Below are positions 17,651 to 27,138 of a stretch of DNA of 64,000 nt, in pieces. The position numbers were made by a program, and so were the translations under genes. Origin of the DNA: UBA12481 sp942493265 (lineage in GTDB: Bacteria; Bacteroidota; Bacteroidia; Bacteroidales; UBA12481); contig OW818688.1 of the NCBI GenBank assembly GCA_942493265.1, positions 1,054,001 through 1,118,000 on the forward strand. Reading direction: 5' to 3'. The notes under the pieces are model-generated. The model searched no databases. It had not been told where the DNA came from and worked only from the letters and a program-made list of their open reading frames with translations. Position 1 is the first letter of the stretch. Each line of letters begins with the position of its first letter.

Positions 17651-18904
17651 CTAAGCCATTACCCACTTAAACAATTTATCGCCCCTCCTGATTTTCCGCC
17701 CGGTACGGAAGGCTATCCGCTCACCCTTCATGGCCGTTTGAACCCCGCCGCCATTATTATGAATTTCCTCAATGGTGATTTCAATCAGTCCGGTTGTTGG
17801 GCCCGTAATAATAACTTCTTCTCCCACAGAAAGATACTCCGATTGTATGTCAAACTCGCCCACTCCCAGTCGCGAAAAATAATTGGTAGCGGTTCCGATC
17901 AGAATTTTCTTTCTTGTTGCGGCTGATCCGTATACTGCACTCCATTCACCGAGTCGCTGTCCCAGGTAGTACCCATCCCAGAATCCCCGGTTGAATACGG
18001 TTGAAAGCCTTTCCTTCCAACGCTCAATCTTCTCAGGTCCGTAGGTGCCGTCGAATAAACTGTCGACAGCCTCCCGATAGCAGGAGGTCACCGTTTTAAC
18101 ATATTCTGCAGGTCGGGCCCGGCCTTCAATTTTCAGCACCGTGATCCCTGCGGAGATGATACGGTTAAGAAAATGGATGGTAGCCAGATCTTTAGGCGAC
18201 ATGATATATTCCTGGTCGATTTCCAGCTGATCGCCCGATTCGACATCTTCCACGCGGTAAGCCCGGCGGCAGGCCTGAAGGCATCTACCCCGGTTGGCTG
18301 ATGAATTATACTGGTGCAGGCTCAGGTGGCATTTACCTGAAATAGCCATACACAGGGCTCCATGAACAAATAGTTCAAGCCGGATAAGTTCACCGGAGGG
18401 ACCTTTGATGCCTTGCGTCCCGATTTTCCCTGCGATTGCACTGATCTGATCGAGGGTAAGTTCGCGGGCCAGGACCATTACATCTGCATATCCGGCATAA
18501 AATTTTACCGTTTCAAAGTTGGAGATATTCAGCTGTGTGGAAAGGTGAAGGGGCATGCTTTTGCTGCGTGCATATTCGATCACCGACTGGTCAGAAGCGA
18601 TGACGGCGGAAATACCGGCTGCAACTGCTGCGTCAATTAATTGCTGCGACAAAATAATTTCCTGGTCATAAATGACCGTATTCAGTGTGAGATAGGATTT
18701 TACCCCGCAGAATCTGCAATATCGTGCGATGAGCGGAAGATCGGACGTAAGAAAATTCCGGGCCGATTTTGATCGCATATTCAGGTGTTCCACGCCAAAA
18801 TACACCGCATTGGCCCCGCCTGAAATTGCCGCCCTGAGCGCCTCGAATGAGCCTGCAGGAGCCATCACTTCGATGGCATCACGCTTAAAGGGTATGCCGT
18901 TCAT
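17651..18904 (-). CDS. Peptidase U32 family protein (tRNA hydroxylation type)
   Basis: The protein has 417 residues from the ATG at 18904 (MNGIPFKRDAIEVMAPAGSF). A start 12 codons upstream is possible but adds unconserved residues. The U32 signature is clear: ELFVHGALCMAISGKCHLS, then NRGRCLQACRRAY and LKIEGRARPAEYV. The cysteines match those proposed to bind an iron-sulfur cluster in TrhP/YegQ, which introduces the hydroxyl of 5-hydroxyuridine in tRNA. Collagenase-type activity was claimed for older members. The gene ends the long minus-strand run and starts 20 bp inside the GT9-like gene. Confidence 0.87.
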   Translation of the reverse strand: MNGIPFKRDAIEVMAPAGSFEALRAAISGGANAVYFGVEHLNMRSKSARNFLTSDLPLIARYCRFCGVKSYLTLNTVIYDQEIILSQQLIDAAVAAGISAVIASDQSVIEYARSKSMPLHLSTQLNISNFETVKFYAGYADVMVLARELTLDQISAIAGKIGTQGIKGPSGELIRLELFVHGALCMAISGKCHLSLHQYNSSANRGRCLQACRRAYRVEDVESGDQLEIDQEYIMSPKDLATIHFLNRIISAGITVLKIEGRARPAEYVKTVTSCYREAVDSLFDGTYGPEKIERWKERLSTVFNRGFWDGYYLGQRLGEWSAVYGSAATRKKILIGTATNYFSRLGVGEFDIQSEYLSVGEEVIITGPTTGLIEITIEEIHNNGGGVQTAMKGERIAFRTGRKIRRGDKLFKWVMA

Positions 18905-19712
18905 GGCCGGATTGGAATAACGACCGGCCCCATAAGGCAATTTCGGTCAGATGTGCAAGATCAGTTTTCTCATTGATGATAACGTTTTTAATCCCGGCTG
19001 AAGTGGCGATGAGGCTCCACATGGGATCAAAAACGACAGCTCCTTTGGAATGGCAAAGCACGGAGGCAGTTTCCCGCTTTGAAAAATCCCCGCAGGTTGG
19101 AAAAACGGCACAGCCGGTTGACTGGCTGATACGGTCGGCCAGCTTGCGATCATGAACGGTGCCGGTAACGACGATAGGTTTTTCTGTTCGAACAACCATT
19201 TCAATAATCTGGTCATCGGTGATCTGCCGGGTATGATGAGTAGAATCCAGCGACAATGCCAGGAAGCCATCCAAAAAATTTCCGGGGATCAGTTCTTTAT
19301 AGGATTGGTCCGCCTCGAATTGCGGACCCTTGCCATCATCCTGAACATCAAACAGTGTGCAGGTATTGAAAACCCGTACCGGCCATTCATCTCCGATATT
19401 TCTGCGGTTGAGGGTAAAGTCGAGCACTTTAAGCCGGTTTTTAAAACGGCGCACGTGCCGGCTCCCATCCAGATCGATCAGGTAATCAGGCAAAAAATCT
19501 TTGAGCTGTTCAAGGAGTTCTTTTGGATTTTCCTGATAAGTAAAAACCTCATCCAGCCAGGGATTGGAATCCAGCAACCAGCTATGGTCCTCTTTAACCA
19601 CCGAGTACACGAATGACTCCTCCACCTGGGATTTCAGGCACCTGAGCAGTGCGGTGGCAGATAAAATCTCACCCGGGTCATCCGGATGGAGAACTATGAA
19701 TCTGGCTTCCAA
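18885..19712 (-). CDS. Glycosyltransferase family 9-like protein
   Basis: The protein has 275 residues. The N-terminal Rossmann half resembles heptosyltransferases (HPDDPGEILSATALLRCLK, YSVVKEDHSWLLDSNPWLDEVF, LIDLDGS). The second half has PIVVTGTVHDRKLADRI and the acceptor/donor-like end VVFDPMWSLIATSAGIKNV. It is shorter than the usual 320-350 residues of GT9, and key loops look reduced, so activity is uncertain. It may modify cell-surface glycan. It starts 9 bp after atpC. Confidence 0.7.
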   Translation of the reverse strand: MEARFIVLHPDDPGEILSATALLRCLKSQVEESFVYSVVKEDHSWLLDSNPWLDEVFTYQENPKELLEQLKDFLPDYLIDLDGSRHVRRFKNRLKVLDFTLNRRNIGDEWPVRVFNTCTLFDVQDDGKGPQFEADQSYKELIPGNFLDGFLALSLDSTHHTRQITDDQIIEMVVRTEKPIVVTGTVHDRKLADRISQSTGCAVFPTCGDFSKRETASVLCHSKGAVVFDPMWSLIATSAGIKNVIINEKTDLAHLTEIALWGRSLFQSGHERHTL

Positions 19713-19721
19713 ATGATTTAT

Positions 19722-19964
19722 TTAATCCAGCGTGACCAGTAAATGAATCTCATTATCAAGGCACTCAACCACCCCGCGTTTTATCGGGTAAAGCTTAGTG
19801 AGCCCGGCAGTATCAATAACCCTGACGGTCCCCGGTCCTAAAGTGGAAATCAGGGGAGCATGGCTATTCATGATTTCAAAAGAACCTTTGGTTCCGGGAA
19901 GGCTCACCAGCGTGATCTCCCCGGTAAAGATTTTAGATTCCGGTGTTAATATTTCGAGATGCAC
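19722..19964 (-). CDS. atpC: ATP synthase epsilon subunit, short form
   Basis: The protein has 80 residues. Only the N-terminal beta-sandwich is present (LEILTPESKIFTGEITLVSLPGTKGSFEIMNSHAPLIS), with the central-stalk contact residues. The C-terminal helical hairpin that lets epsilon inhibit the enzyme in many bacteria, where the subunit has about 135 residues, is missing. This is the norm in Bacteroidota and is not a truncation by mutation. It follows atpD by 17 bp. Confidence 0.9.
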   Translation of the reverse strand: MHLEILTPESKIFTGEITLVSLPGTKGSFEIMNSHAPLISTLGPGTVRVIDTAGLTKLYPIKRGVVECLDNEIHLLVTLD

Positions 19965-19981
19965 GATAATTATTGAATTAG

Positions 19982-21493
19982 TTATTTGCGGGCCTGAGCC
20001 AGCATTTTCTCACCTTTTTCAATCGCTTCCTCAATGGGACCGACCAGGTTAAATGCGGCTTCGGGGTATTGATCCACTTCGCCGTTCATGATCATTTTAA
20101 ATCCCTTGATGGTATCTTCAATGGCCACAAATGCTCCGGGACGACCGGTAAACTGTTCAGCCACATGGAACGGCTGCGACAGGAAACGCTGAACGCGGCG
20201 GGCACGGTGTACGATCAGTTTATCTTCTTCCGATAATTCGTCCATCCCGAGGATAGCGATAATATCAAGCAATTCGTTGTAGCGCTGCAGAATTTCCTTA
20301 ACCTGCTGAGCGGTTTCATAGTGTTCCTTACCAACGATCTCAGGGGTAAGTATCCTTGAAGTAGACTCCAGAGGAGCAACGGCAGGATAGATTCCGATTT
20401 CCGATATTTTACGGCTTAAAACCGTAGTGGCATCCAGGTGGGAGAATGTTGTTGCAGGAGCCGGATCGGTAAGGTCATCAGCAGGCACATAAACAGCCTG
20501 TACTGAAGTGATTGAACCTCTTTTTGTTGAGGTGATACGTTCCTGCATGGCACCCATTTCGGTTGCCAGGGTAGGCTGATATCCCACCGCCGACGGCATT
20601 CGTCCCAATAAAGCGGAAACTTCAGATCCGGCCTGGGTAAAACGGAAGATGTTATCCATGAAAAACAGGATATCCCTGCCGCCGGTCTGCTCATCACCAT
20701 CCCGGAAATATTCAGCCAGTGCCAAACCGGATAAAGCAACGCGGGCACGGGCACCCGGAGGTTCGTTCATCTGACCGAACACCAGGGCAAGTTTACTGTC
20801 GCGCAAGCGCTTAAAATCAACCTTTGTGAGGTCCCAGCCTCCGCTCTTCATATTTTCAACGAATTCCGGGCCATAATCAATGACACCCGATTCGAGCATT
20901 TCCCTTAAAAGATCGTTCCCCTCGCGGGTACGTTCGCCGACCCCGGCAAATACCGATAGTCCGGAATATGCTTTGGCGATATTATTGATCAGCTCCAGGA
21001 TCAGAACCGTTTTACCCACGCCGGCACCTCCGAAGAGGCCGATTTTACCGCCCTTTGAATAGGGTTCGATCAGATCGATAACCTTGATACCGGTGAAAAG
21101 CACCTGGTTCTCCGTACTGAGATCCTGATATTTCGGAGGTTCCCGGTGAATGGGATAACCTACTGATCCATCCATCGCACCCAGTCCGTCAATCGGTAAT
21201 CCGGTAACATTCAGTAAGCGGCCGCGAACCTGATCGCCAACGGGAATACGGATCGGACTACCGGTTGCCCTGACTTCCATATCGCGCGACAGCCCGTCGG
21301 TTGAATCCATGGCGATTGTCCTGATTGTGTTTTCACCGATATGCTGTTCGCATTCAACAATAAGCCTGGTTCCATCTTCGCGGAAAATCTCAAGCGCTTC
21401 ATAAATTTCCGGTAAAGATGCTCCACCGCTGGCAAACTCCACATCCACTACCGGTCCGATTACTTGTAATACTCTTCCTTTATTCTCAACCAT
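19982..21493 (-). CDS. atpD: ATP synthase F1 beta subunit
   Basis: The protein has 503 residues and is the catalytic subunit of F1. The P-loop GGAGVGKT is at about residues 155-162. It is followed by GERTREGNDLLREM with the catalytic Glu, FRFTQAGSEVSALLGRMPSA, and the DELSEED segment (GMDELSEEDKLIVHRARR) that couples to the gamma shaft. The start MVENKGRVLQVIGPVVDVEF is typical. It is separated from atpG by three unrelated genes but has the same orientation. Confidence 0.98.
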   Translation of the reverse strand: MVENKGRVLQVIGPVVDVEFASGGASLPEIYEALEIFREDGTRLIVECEQHIGENTIRTIAMDSTDGLSRDMEVRATGSPIRIPVGDQVRGRLLNVTGLPIDGLGAMDGSVGYPIHREPPKYQDLSTENQVLFTGIKVIDLIEPYSKGGKIGLFGGAGVGKTVLILELINNIAKAYSGLSVFAGVGERTREGNDLLREMLESGVIDYGPEFVENMKSGGWDLTKVDFKRLRDSKLALVFGQMNEPPGARARVALSGLALAEYFRDGDEQTGGRDILFFMDNIFRFTQAGSEVSALLGRMPSAVGYQPTLATEMGAMQERITSTKRGSITSVQAVYVPADDLTDPAPATTFSHLDATTVLSRKISEIGIYPAVAPLESTSRILTPEIVGKEHYETAQQVKEILQRYNELLDIIAILGMDELSEEDKLIVHRARRVQRFLSQPFHVAEQFTGRPGAFVAIEDTIKGFKMIMNGEVDQYPEAAFNLVGPIEEAIEKGEKMLAQARK

Positions 21494-21530
21494 TGCTGCA
21501 GGATTTATTTGAATTCAAAATTATTCTTAT

Positions 21531-22505
21531 TTATCTAATCCGGTCCATAAGATTCCGGGTAAACTTATCCAGTTCAACCTTTCGTGGATCATCCACCGGA
21601 ATTTCCCGGAGAATATCGAGGGCTTTATTGGAAAAATCATGAACCATCTTCACTATTTCTTTATCAACGCCCAGATTTACAAAGATTTCCTTAACCGCAT
21701 GAATCTTCTCATCCGGGTTGAAATCTTCAGATTCATAATATTTGCTCAACACCTCCAACTGATCCGGGCTTGCCATTTCCCTGGCTTTAATGAGCAGGAA
21801 GGTTTTTTTATTGGCGAGGATATCCCCTCCGATATTTTTTCCGAAAGTCACAGGATTACCGAAAGTATCGAGATAGTCGTCCTGAAGCTGGAAAGCCATC
21901 CCGATCATATCGCCAAGTTCATAAACGCGTGAAGCCCAATGGGTATCAGCTCCTCCAATGATTGCTCCGATCTGAAGGCTTCCGGCAATCAGTACTGCCG
22001 TTTTCAACCGGATCATATTGAGGTACTCAGGGGCGGTAACTTCCTGCAACCTCTCGAAATTGAGGTCGTATTGCTGACCCTCGCATACCTGGAGGGCTGT
22101 TTTATTGAATACCCGCAACACATCAGGAAGAATTTCCTTATCGCATGAAGCGATGAAAATATTCGACTGGATAGCCAGGGCATCACCCGAAAGGATGGCA
22201 CGGTTAACATCCCATTTGATATGTACGGTAGGAAGATTCCGGCGCATAAAAGCCTTGTCCATGATGTCATCATGCAACAGGGTGAAGTTGTGAAACATTT
22301 CGATTCCAAGAGCAGGCAGGACTGCACGTTTCACGTCATCATCGAATAACTGGCATCCCATCAGTACAAATACCGGACGCAGGCGTTTGCCTCCGTTGGA
22401 TAAAGTATACCAGATCGGTTCATACAGCTCACGAGGTTCCAGTATCCGGTATTGTATCCGGATCTCCTCATCTATCAACTGCTGCAATTCATTTATATCT
22501 CTCAT
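21531..22505 (-). CDS. Polyprenyl diphosphate synthase
   Basis: The protein has 324 residues. Both aspartate-rich motifs are intact: LLHDDIMDKAFMRR at about residues 78-90 and FQLQDDYLDTFG near 208. GGKRLRP at 39-45 binds substrate. It condenses isopentenyl diphosphate with an allylic diphosphate. There is no two-residue insertion in the first motif, and an aromatic Phe sits five residues before it. Chain length cannot be fixed from this; products of C15-C20 or longer are possible. It overlaps the RND exporter stop by 4 bp (ATGA). Confidence 0.92.
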   Translation of the reverse strand: MRDINELQQLIDEEIRIQYRILEPRELYEPIWYTLSNGGKRLRPVFVLMGCQLFDDDVKRAVLPALGIEMFHNFTLLHDDIMDKAFMRRNLPTVHIKWDVNRAILSGDALAIQSNIFIASCDKEILPDVLRVFNKTALQVCEGQQYDLNFERLQEVTAPEYLNMIRLKTAVLIAGSLQIGAIIGGADTHWASRVYELGDMIGMAFQLQDDYLDTFGNPVTFGKNIGGDILANKKTFLLIKAREMASPDQLEVLSKYYESEDFNPDEKIHAVKEIFVNLGVDKEIVKMVHDFSNKALDILREIPVDDPRKVELDKFTRNLMDRIR

Positions 22506-24838
22506 TCCACTTGTTTCAGCATTTTTAATCTGGCTCTCTCTTTATCCCACTGAATTCCCCGAAGCAGAATCGATGGAACCAGCAACAAATTGGAAATCAC
22601 GGCAATCAGCAAAGTTATGCTGATCAGGAATCCCATGGCTTTTGTTCCTCCGAATTCCGAAACCACAAATATCCCGAATCCGATGAACAAAACCGAAACC
22701 GAATAGATAACGCTAACCCCAACTTCCTTCAGTGTTTTAATCACGGCAACCTCCGGATCTGCCCCAGGGCAGGAAAGATGCTGCTTATATTTCGAAAGGA
22801 AATGGATAGCGGTATCCACGGCAATTCCGTAAGTTACGCTAAATACCAGCAGGGTTGAAGGCTTGATGGAAATATTGCAATAACCCATAAGCCCGGCGGT
22901 AAACAGCAAAGGCAGAAGGTTTCCGAATGCCGATACGATGATCATCCGGGAACTGCGGTACATATAGGCCATAAAAAGTGCAATCAGGAAGATGGCCAGC
23001 GCCAGACTCTGTATCAGGTTCGTTATCAGATATTCGGTTCCAAGTGTGTATTTAAGTGCGGAACCGGTAAGCATGGTTTTGTATTGGTCAGGCGGAAACA
23101 GTGTATCCAGTTTTGCCTCCAGGCTCTGTTGTATTTCAACCATCCGGTTGGTACCCACATCAGCAACCCTGAAATTTACCCGTAAAATCTGACTGGTTGA
23201 GTCCATGAAAGAATTCACGATGGAATTTCCCTGCAGGGTACCCGACAGGTAGGGCAGTAAAAAGGTTCGTTCCTGGGCACCCGGCAAACGATAATACTTT
23301 TCATTGCCGTTATAATAGGCCTGGTTTGCAACCTTGAGCCCGTCGACCATACTGAATGAACGCCCCAGATCCGGAAAGTTCAATCCATATTGCTGCAAAC
23401 TTTCCACCTTCTTTAAAAAGGAAGCTCCGTAAACCCCGTTTGGCTTACGCGAGTCGATAACAATTTCAAGGGGAAGTACTCCTTTAATGGTGTTCTCAAA
23501 AAACTTCTGGTCCTTGTATAATTGATCCTTTTTGGGAATATCATCCAGTATATATCCGGTAGATTTCATTTTGGTGATACCGAAAATGGCAACCGCCATG
23601 ATCAGGAAAACCGATACGTAAATGTAATTTCTCCTGAAACGCACCAGAAAAACCAGCTGGTCGGCAATCCGGTTCACCACCCGGTTGTCGAGATGCCGCA
23701 CATGTTTATCTGATGGCGGAGGCAGAAAAGAAAAGAAGATTGGAACAAGGGTAAGGCACAGCAGGTATAATACCAGGATATTCACCGAAGCCACCAAACC
23801 AAAAGTCCGGAGCATCTCATTATCAATCACCATGAAAGTGGCAAATCCGGCGGCTGTGGTGAGGTTGGTCATGAAAATCTCAGATCCCACCTTTTGGATA
23901 ACCCTTTGCAGTGCTTTTACCTTATTCTGATGGTGCCGGTACTCCCCGTGATACTTATTCAGGAGGAAAATATTATTCGGTATCCCGATAACGATCAGAA
24001 GTGCGGGAATCATTCCGGTAAGCACGGTGATCCTGGAACCCATCAGGGAAACCATCCCCAGGGCCCAGATAACCCCGATTAAAACGATCAGCATCGAGAA
24101 AAAGACCGCCCGTGCAGATCTGAAAAAGAACAGGAGAATCAGCGCAGTTGCCACGGCTGCCAGAATCAGGAATTTAATGAATTCACGCTGCACGATTTCC
24201 GAGATGGTTGTGCGTACATACGGCAGCCCCGAATAATGCATCTCCAGATTATGCTCCTGCCCGAAACGGGTGGCGAGAGCTTTCATCTTGCGTACGATGA
24301 TCATCCTCTCACCGGTATTGATCTGGTTGTCACCCATCGTCATCACCATCAGGTAAGTATGGGTTGATTCAGAATAAACCAGGTCATTATAAATGGGCAA
24401 TGAGCGGAATTCCCTCACCAGGCTGTCGAGCTGTACCTGTGAATCAATCTTATCCGGAAAGACGTGGTAAATATCGAATGCTTTCTTATCCGGATTCTTG
24501 CGAAGGTTTATAGCATCATAAACTGATAAAACATTGCTGATCCCGTTGATTTCAAGGATGGATTTTTTAAGGTTGTTAAAGGAATTGAACTTATCAACGG
24601 TAAAAAAATCAGGGTCCTGAAATCCAAACAGGAACAATCCGCCCTCCTCGCCGAAAACTTCATTAAACTCATTCAGCTTGATCGAAACGCTGTCGGTTTC
24701 AGGAAGCATCCCGGAATATCCGTAATCGATCCCCAGTTTAGGCAGCTGCAAGATCATAAACAGGGTGACCAAGCCAATAAAAGTGGCGATGCCCTTCCTG
24801 TTTCTTAAAATCTTATTGGCAACCTTCGCCCAAAACAT
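22502..24838 (-). CDS. RND/MMPL-family exporter
   Basis: The protein has 778 residues. The pattern is two repeats of one transmembrane helix, a large periplasmic domain and a five-helix bundle. The first bundle starts near FIKFLILAAVATALILLFFF, the second near LITNLIQSLALAIFLIALF. Conserved segments include GMIPALLIVIGIPNNIFL, GFATFMVIDNE and YGIAVDTAIHFLSKYK with the intramembrane Asp. It resembles the half-size transporters of lipid-like compounds (HpnN and MmpL types). Its position next to a polyprenyl synthase suggests an isoprenoid or membrane-lipid cargo, which is inference. Confidence 0.88.
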   Translation of the reverse strand: MFWAKVANKILRNRKGIATFIGLVTLFMILQLPKLGIDYGYSGMLPETDSVSIKLNEFNEVFGEEGGLFLFGFQDPDFFTVDKFNSFNNLKKSILEINGISNVLSVYDAINLRKNPDKKAFDIYHVFPDKIDSQVQLDSLVREFRSLPIYNDLVYSESTHTYLMVMTMGDNQINTGERMIIVRKMKALATRFGQEHNLEMHYSGLPYVRTTISEIVQREFIKFLILAAVATALILLFFFRSARAVFFSMLIVLIGVIWALGMVSLMGSRITVLTGMIPALLIVIGIPNNIFLLNKYHGEYRHHQNKVKALQRVIQKVGSEIFMTNLTTAAGFATFMVIDNEMLRTFGLVASVNILVLYLLCLTLVPIFFSFLPPPSDKHVRHLDNRVVNRIADQLVFLVRFRRNYIYVSVFLIMAVAIFGITKMKSTGYILDDIPKKDQLYKDQKFFENTIKGVLPLEIVIDSRKPNGVYGASFLKKVESLQQYGLNFPDLGRSFSMVDGLKVANQAYYNGNEKYYRLPGAQERTFLLPYLSGTLQGNSIVNSFMDSTSQILRVNFRVADVGTNRMVEIQQSLEAKLDTLFPPDQYKTMLTGSALKYTLGTEYLITNLIQSLALAIFLIALFMAYMYRSSRMIIVSAFGNLLPLLFTAGLMGYCNISIKPSTLLVFSVTYGIAVDTAIHFLSKYKQHLSCPGADPEVAVIKTLKEVGVSVIYSVSVLFIGFGIFVVSEFGGTKAMGFLISITLLIAVISNLLLVPSILLRGIQWDKERARLKMLKQVE

Positions 24839-24847
24839 AATGCAGCC

Positions 24848-26227
24848 CTATTTAGTGGTCCTCACCCCCAGCTCCATCAGTTTTTGCTGAAGAAGTTCAG
24901 GATTTCTCGGTTTCGCAATTACAGTTCTTTTCCGGTCGATCAGGATCATGGTAGGGGTAGCCCTGATGCCATAATCGTAGGCGATTGAACAATCCCAGCC
25001 TTTCAGTTCAGAATGGTTGATCCAGGTATAACCGCCCTTCTGAATGGCATCCTGCCAGTCTTTTTTTGTCTGATCAACGGATATGGCAACAATTTCGAGG
25101 TCCTTCCTCGAATATCTTTCATACAAATTTTCCAGTTTCGGAAGCATATCCATGCAGTGCGGGCACCAGCTGGCCCAGAAAACCACCAGGATATAGCGTG
25201 AAGGGATCTCGGATAAAATCAGGGCGCCTTTGGAATCCCGGGGGATAACGATTTCCGGAACTTGTTTCCCGGGCGAAGTTTTTTGGTAGGATTCAACGAT
25301 CTCCTTGAATTCCCCCTTTTTTTTGTCGTCGGTGCACGAAGCCTGTGCCAGGTAGAATTCAGTGAGGTAGGTAAAGAAATCATCAAATTCGGTTCGTTCC
25401 GCCCACTGGGCAATATCCTCCAGCAGGAACTGGAACAGCACATCATTAACGGCAGCTGCCGACATGAGCTTGTCGAGCCCCTTCTTCATGGCCGCTTCCA
25501 GATTAGCCGGGGGGTATGCACGCTGGTAAAGGCTGAAAAAGGTTCTTGTCTTATTCACCAAACCGGGACTGTACATGAGGTTGGTATCGGCAAACGACAC
25601 ATTATCCCAGAAATGGTCGAGTACAAAAACCAGTTCATCTTTGGGATTGATTCCGGCCGGAACTTTAGGCGACATTTCCATTTTAAGAAATCCGGAAACA
25701 TAGGTATCCGGGTACTTTTCAACGATATCGCGGGTGATTTTTTCCGGATCGGCTGATTGCATTTTCTGCAATTCCTTCACCACCTGCTGTTGAAACGGAT
25801 CACCCGGAGGATACAATCCGGCAAGTTGCTGAAGCAGGCTGCCCTTTCGCTGCATATCCAGAAAGAAGCGCATATATGAATTAAGCAGCTGGTTTTCTTT
25901 TGATTCCACGATTTTCAGACTATCTAGAATGGAAGAGAAATGCGTTCTCATGCGGATCTGTTCCTTATTAAAAATAATGTCCCAGAATTGCTCAGGACCA
26001 ACAACTATGCGGTACATCCCGGGATGGGCGGTTGCCGGCAGGGTAAAACTGAAACTGCCATCGACGGCTGTCCTGGCAGAATCTACGATATTTCTATTAA
26101 TTCCCACATAATCAAAAAGATAAGCCTTTTTTGTGGGCATGGAATCCACTTTTACCTGGATGGTATACTGAGCCGGCAAACTTATCTGGAAACAGATGAA
26201 AAGAAGGATTATGCCAGCCTTTTTCAT
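24848..26227 (-). CDS. TlpA-type thiol-disulfide protein with DUF4369-like N-terminus
   Basis: The protein has 459 residues. A signal peptide (MKKAGIILLFICFQISLPA) is followed by a beta-rich N-terminal domain of the DUF4369 kind (IQVKVDSMPTKKAYLFDYVG, DGSFSFTLPA). A helical middle part follows. The thioredoxin domain from about residue 325 has the active site WASWCPHCMDMLPKL near residue 355 and the cis-Pro in IRATPTMILID. It should act in the periplasm on disulfides or haem-linked cysteines. It lies 11 bp after atpG and 9 bp before the RND gene, inside the ATP synthase run. Confidence 0.88.
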   Translation of the reverse strand: MKKAGIILLFICFQISLPAQYTIQVKVDSMPTKKAYLFDYVGINRNIVDSARTAVDGSFSFTLPATAHPGMYRIVVGPEQFWDIIFNKEQIRMRTHFSSILDSLKIVESKENQLLNSYMRFFLDMQRKGSLLQQLAGLYPPGDPFQQQVVKELQKMQSADPEKITRDIVEKYPDTYVSGFLKMEMSPKVPAGINPKDELVFVLDHFWDNVSFADTNLMYSPGLVNKTRTFFSLYQRAYPPANLEAAMKKGLDKLMSAAAVNDVLFQFLLEDIAQWAERTEFDDFFTYLTEFYLAQASCTDDKKKGEFKEIVESYQKTSPGKQVPEIVIPRDSKGALILSEIPSRYILVVFWASWCPHCMDMLPKLENLYERYSRKDLEIVAISVDQTKKDWQDAIQKGGYTWINHSELKGWDCSIAYDYGIRATPTMILIDRKRTVIAKPRNPELLQQKLMELGVRTTK

Positions 26228-26238
26228 GATGCGCCCGA

Positions 26239-27120
26239 TTAAGATTTCAGGGACTCCGCTCCGGCCACGATTTCGATCAGCTCATTGGTAATGGCTGCCT
26301 GGCGTGCCTTATTATAGTCGAGCGTAAGGTTCCGGATCATATCGGTAGCGTTGTCGGTGGCCTGATGCATGGCAGTCATGCGGGCACCATGTTCAGAGGC
26401 GACAGAATCCAGCAGGGCTTTATACAACTGTACTTTAAGGGCTTCCGGAATCAGGGTTTGGACAAGGGTTTCCAGATCGGGTTCAAAAATAAAGAACGGC
26501 TGTTTGGATGCGCCCCCGCTGTGATCAACCGGGATAACCGGTAAAAACTGCTCGATGGCGAGTGTTTGGGTTGCCGCATTTTTGAATTGATTATATATCA
26601 GATCGATACGATCAAATTCCTGGTCGGTAAACTGCTGGATCAAGCTTTCAACCATGGCTTCGGTTTTCGCGAAAGCTGGTTTATCGATCAGTTCGTTCTT
26701 GAAGGGCCAGATTCCCCAGCCCTTGCTTTTCAGGATTTCGCCGCCTTTTTTTCCGATAAAAAGAAGGCTGACATTACCTTTTGCCTTTTGGTTTGGATAT
26801 TGGGTGTTCACCCACTCGATAGTTGCCTTGGTAACGTTGGCATTGAAGCCGCCGCAGAGACCGCGGTTAGCGGCGATCACCACGATCAGGACTTTTTCGG
26901 GGTCCCTGATGGCGGTGAGGGGGCTGACATTGTTATCATTGATTGCTCCGCCCACCTGACTGATCACCTCATGCAGCCGTACGGCATAAGGCCGGATCTG
27001 GGTAATTGCATCCTGAGCCCTTTTCAGTTTGGCTGCAGAAACCATTTTCATGGCACTGGTAATCTGCCTCGTTGATTTTACCGAAGTGATCCTCTGCCGT
27101 ATTTCCTTTAAATTAGCCAT
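26239..27120 (-). CDS. atpG: ATP synthase F1 gamma subunit
   Basis: The protein has 293 residues and is the rotating shaft of F1. The N-terminal coil (MANLKEIRQRITSVKSTRQI, then TSAMKMVSAAKLKRAQ) and the C-terminal coil (HGARMTAMHQATDNATDMI, NKARQAAITNELIEIVAGAE) are both present, as is GLCGGFNAN in the Rossmann part. It follows atpA by 18 bp. Confidence 0.97.
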   Translation of the reverse strand: MANLKEIRQRITSVKSTRQITSAMKMVSAAKLKRAQDAITQIRPYAVRLHEVISQVGGAINDNNVSPLTAIRDPEKVLIVVIAANRGLCGGFNANVTKATIEWVNTQYPNQKAKGNVSLLFIGKKGGEILKSKGWGIWPFKNELIDKPAFAKTEAMVESLIQQFTDQEFDRIDLIYNQFKNAATQTLAIEQFLPVIPVDHSGGASKQPFFIFEPDLETLVQTLIPEALKVQLYKALLDSVASEHGARMTAMHQATDNATDMIRNLTLDYNKARQAAITNELIEIVAGAESLKS

Positions 27121-27138
27121 CCGGGGTTAAAGCCTTAA

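Noticed and set aside
19722..19964. Frame-shifted or truncated atpC
   Set aside because: The gene starts and ends normally, and short epsilon subunits are usual in this phylum.
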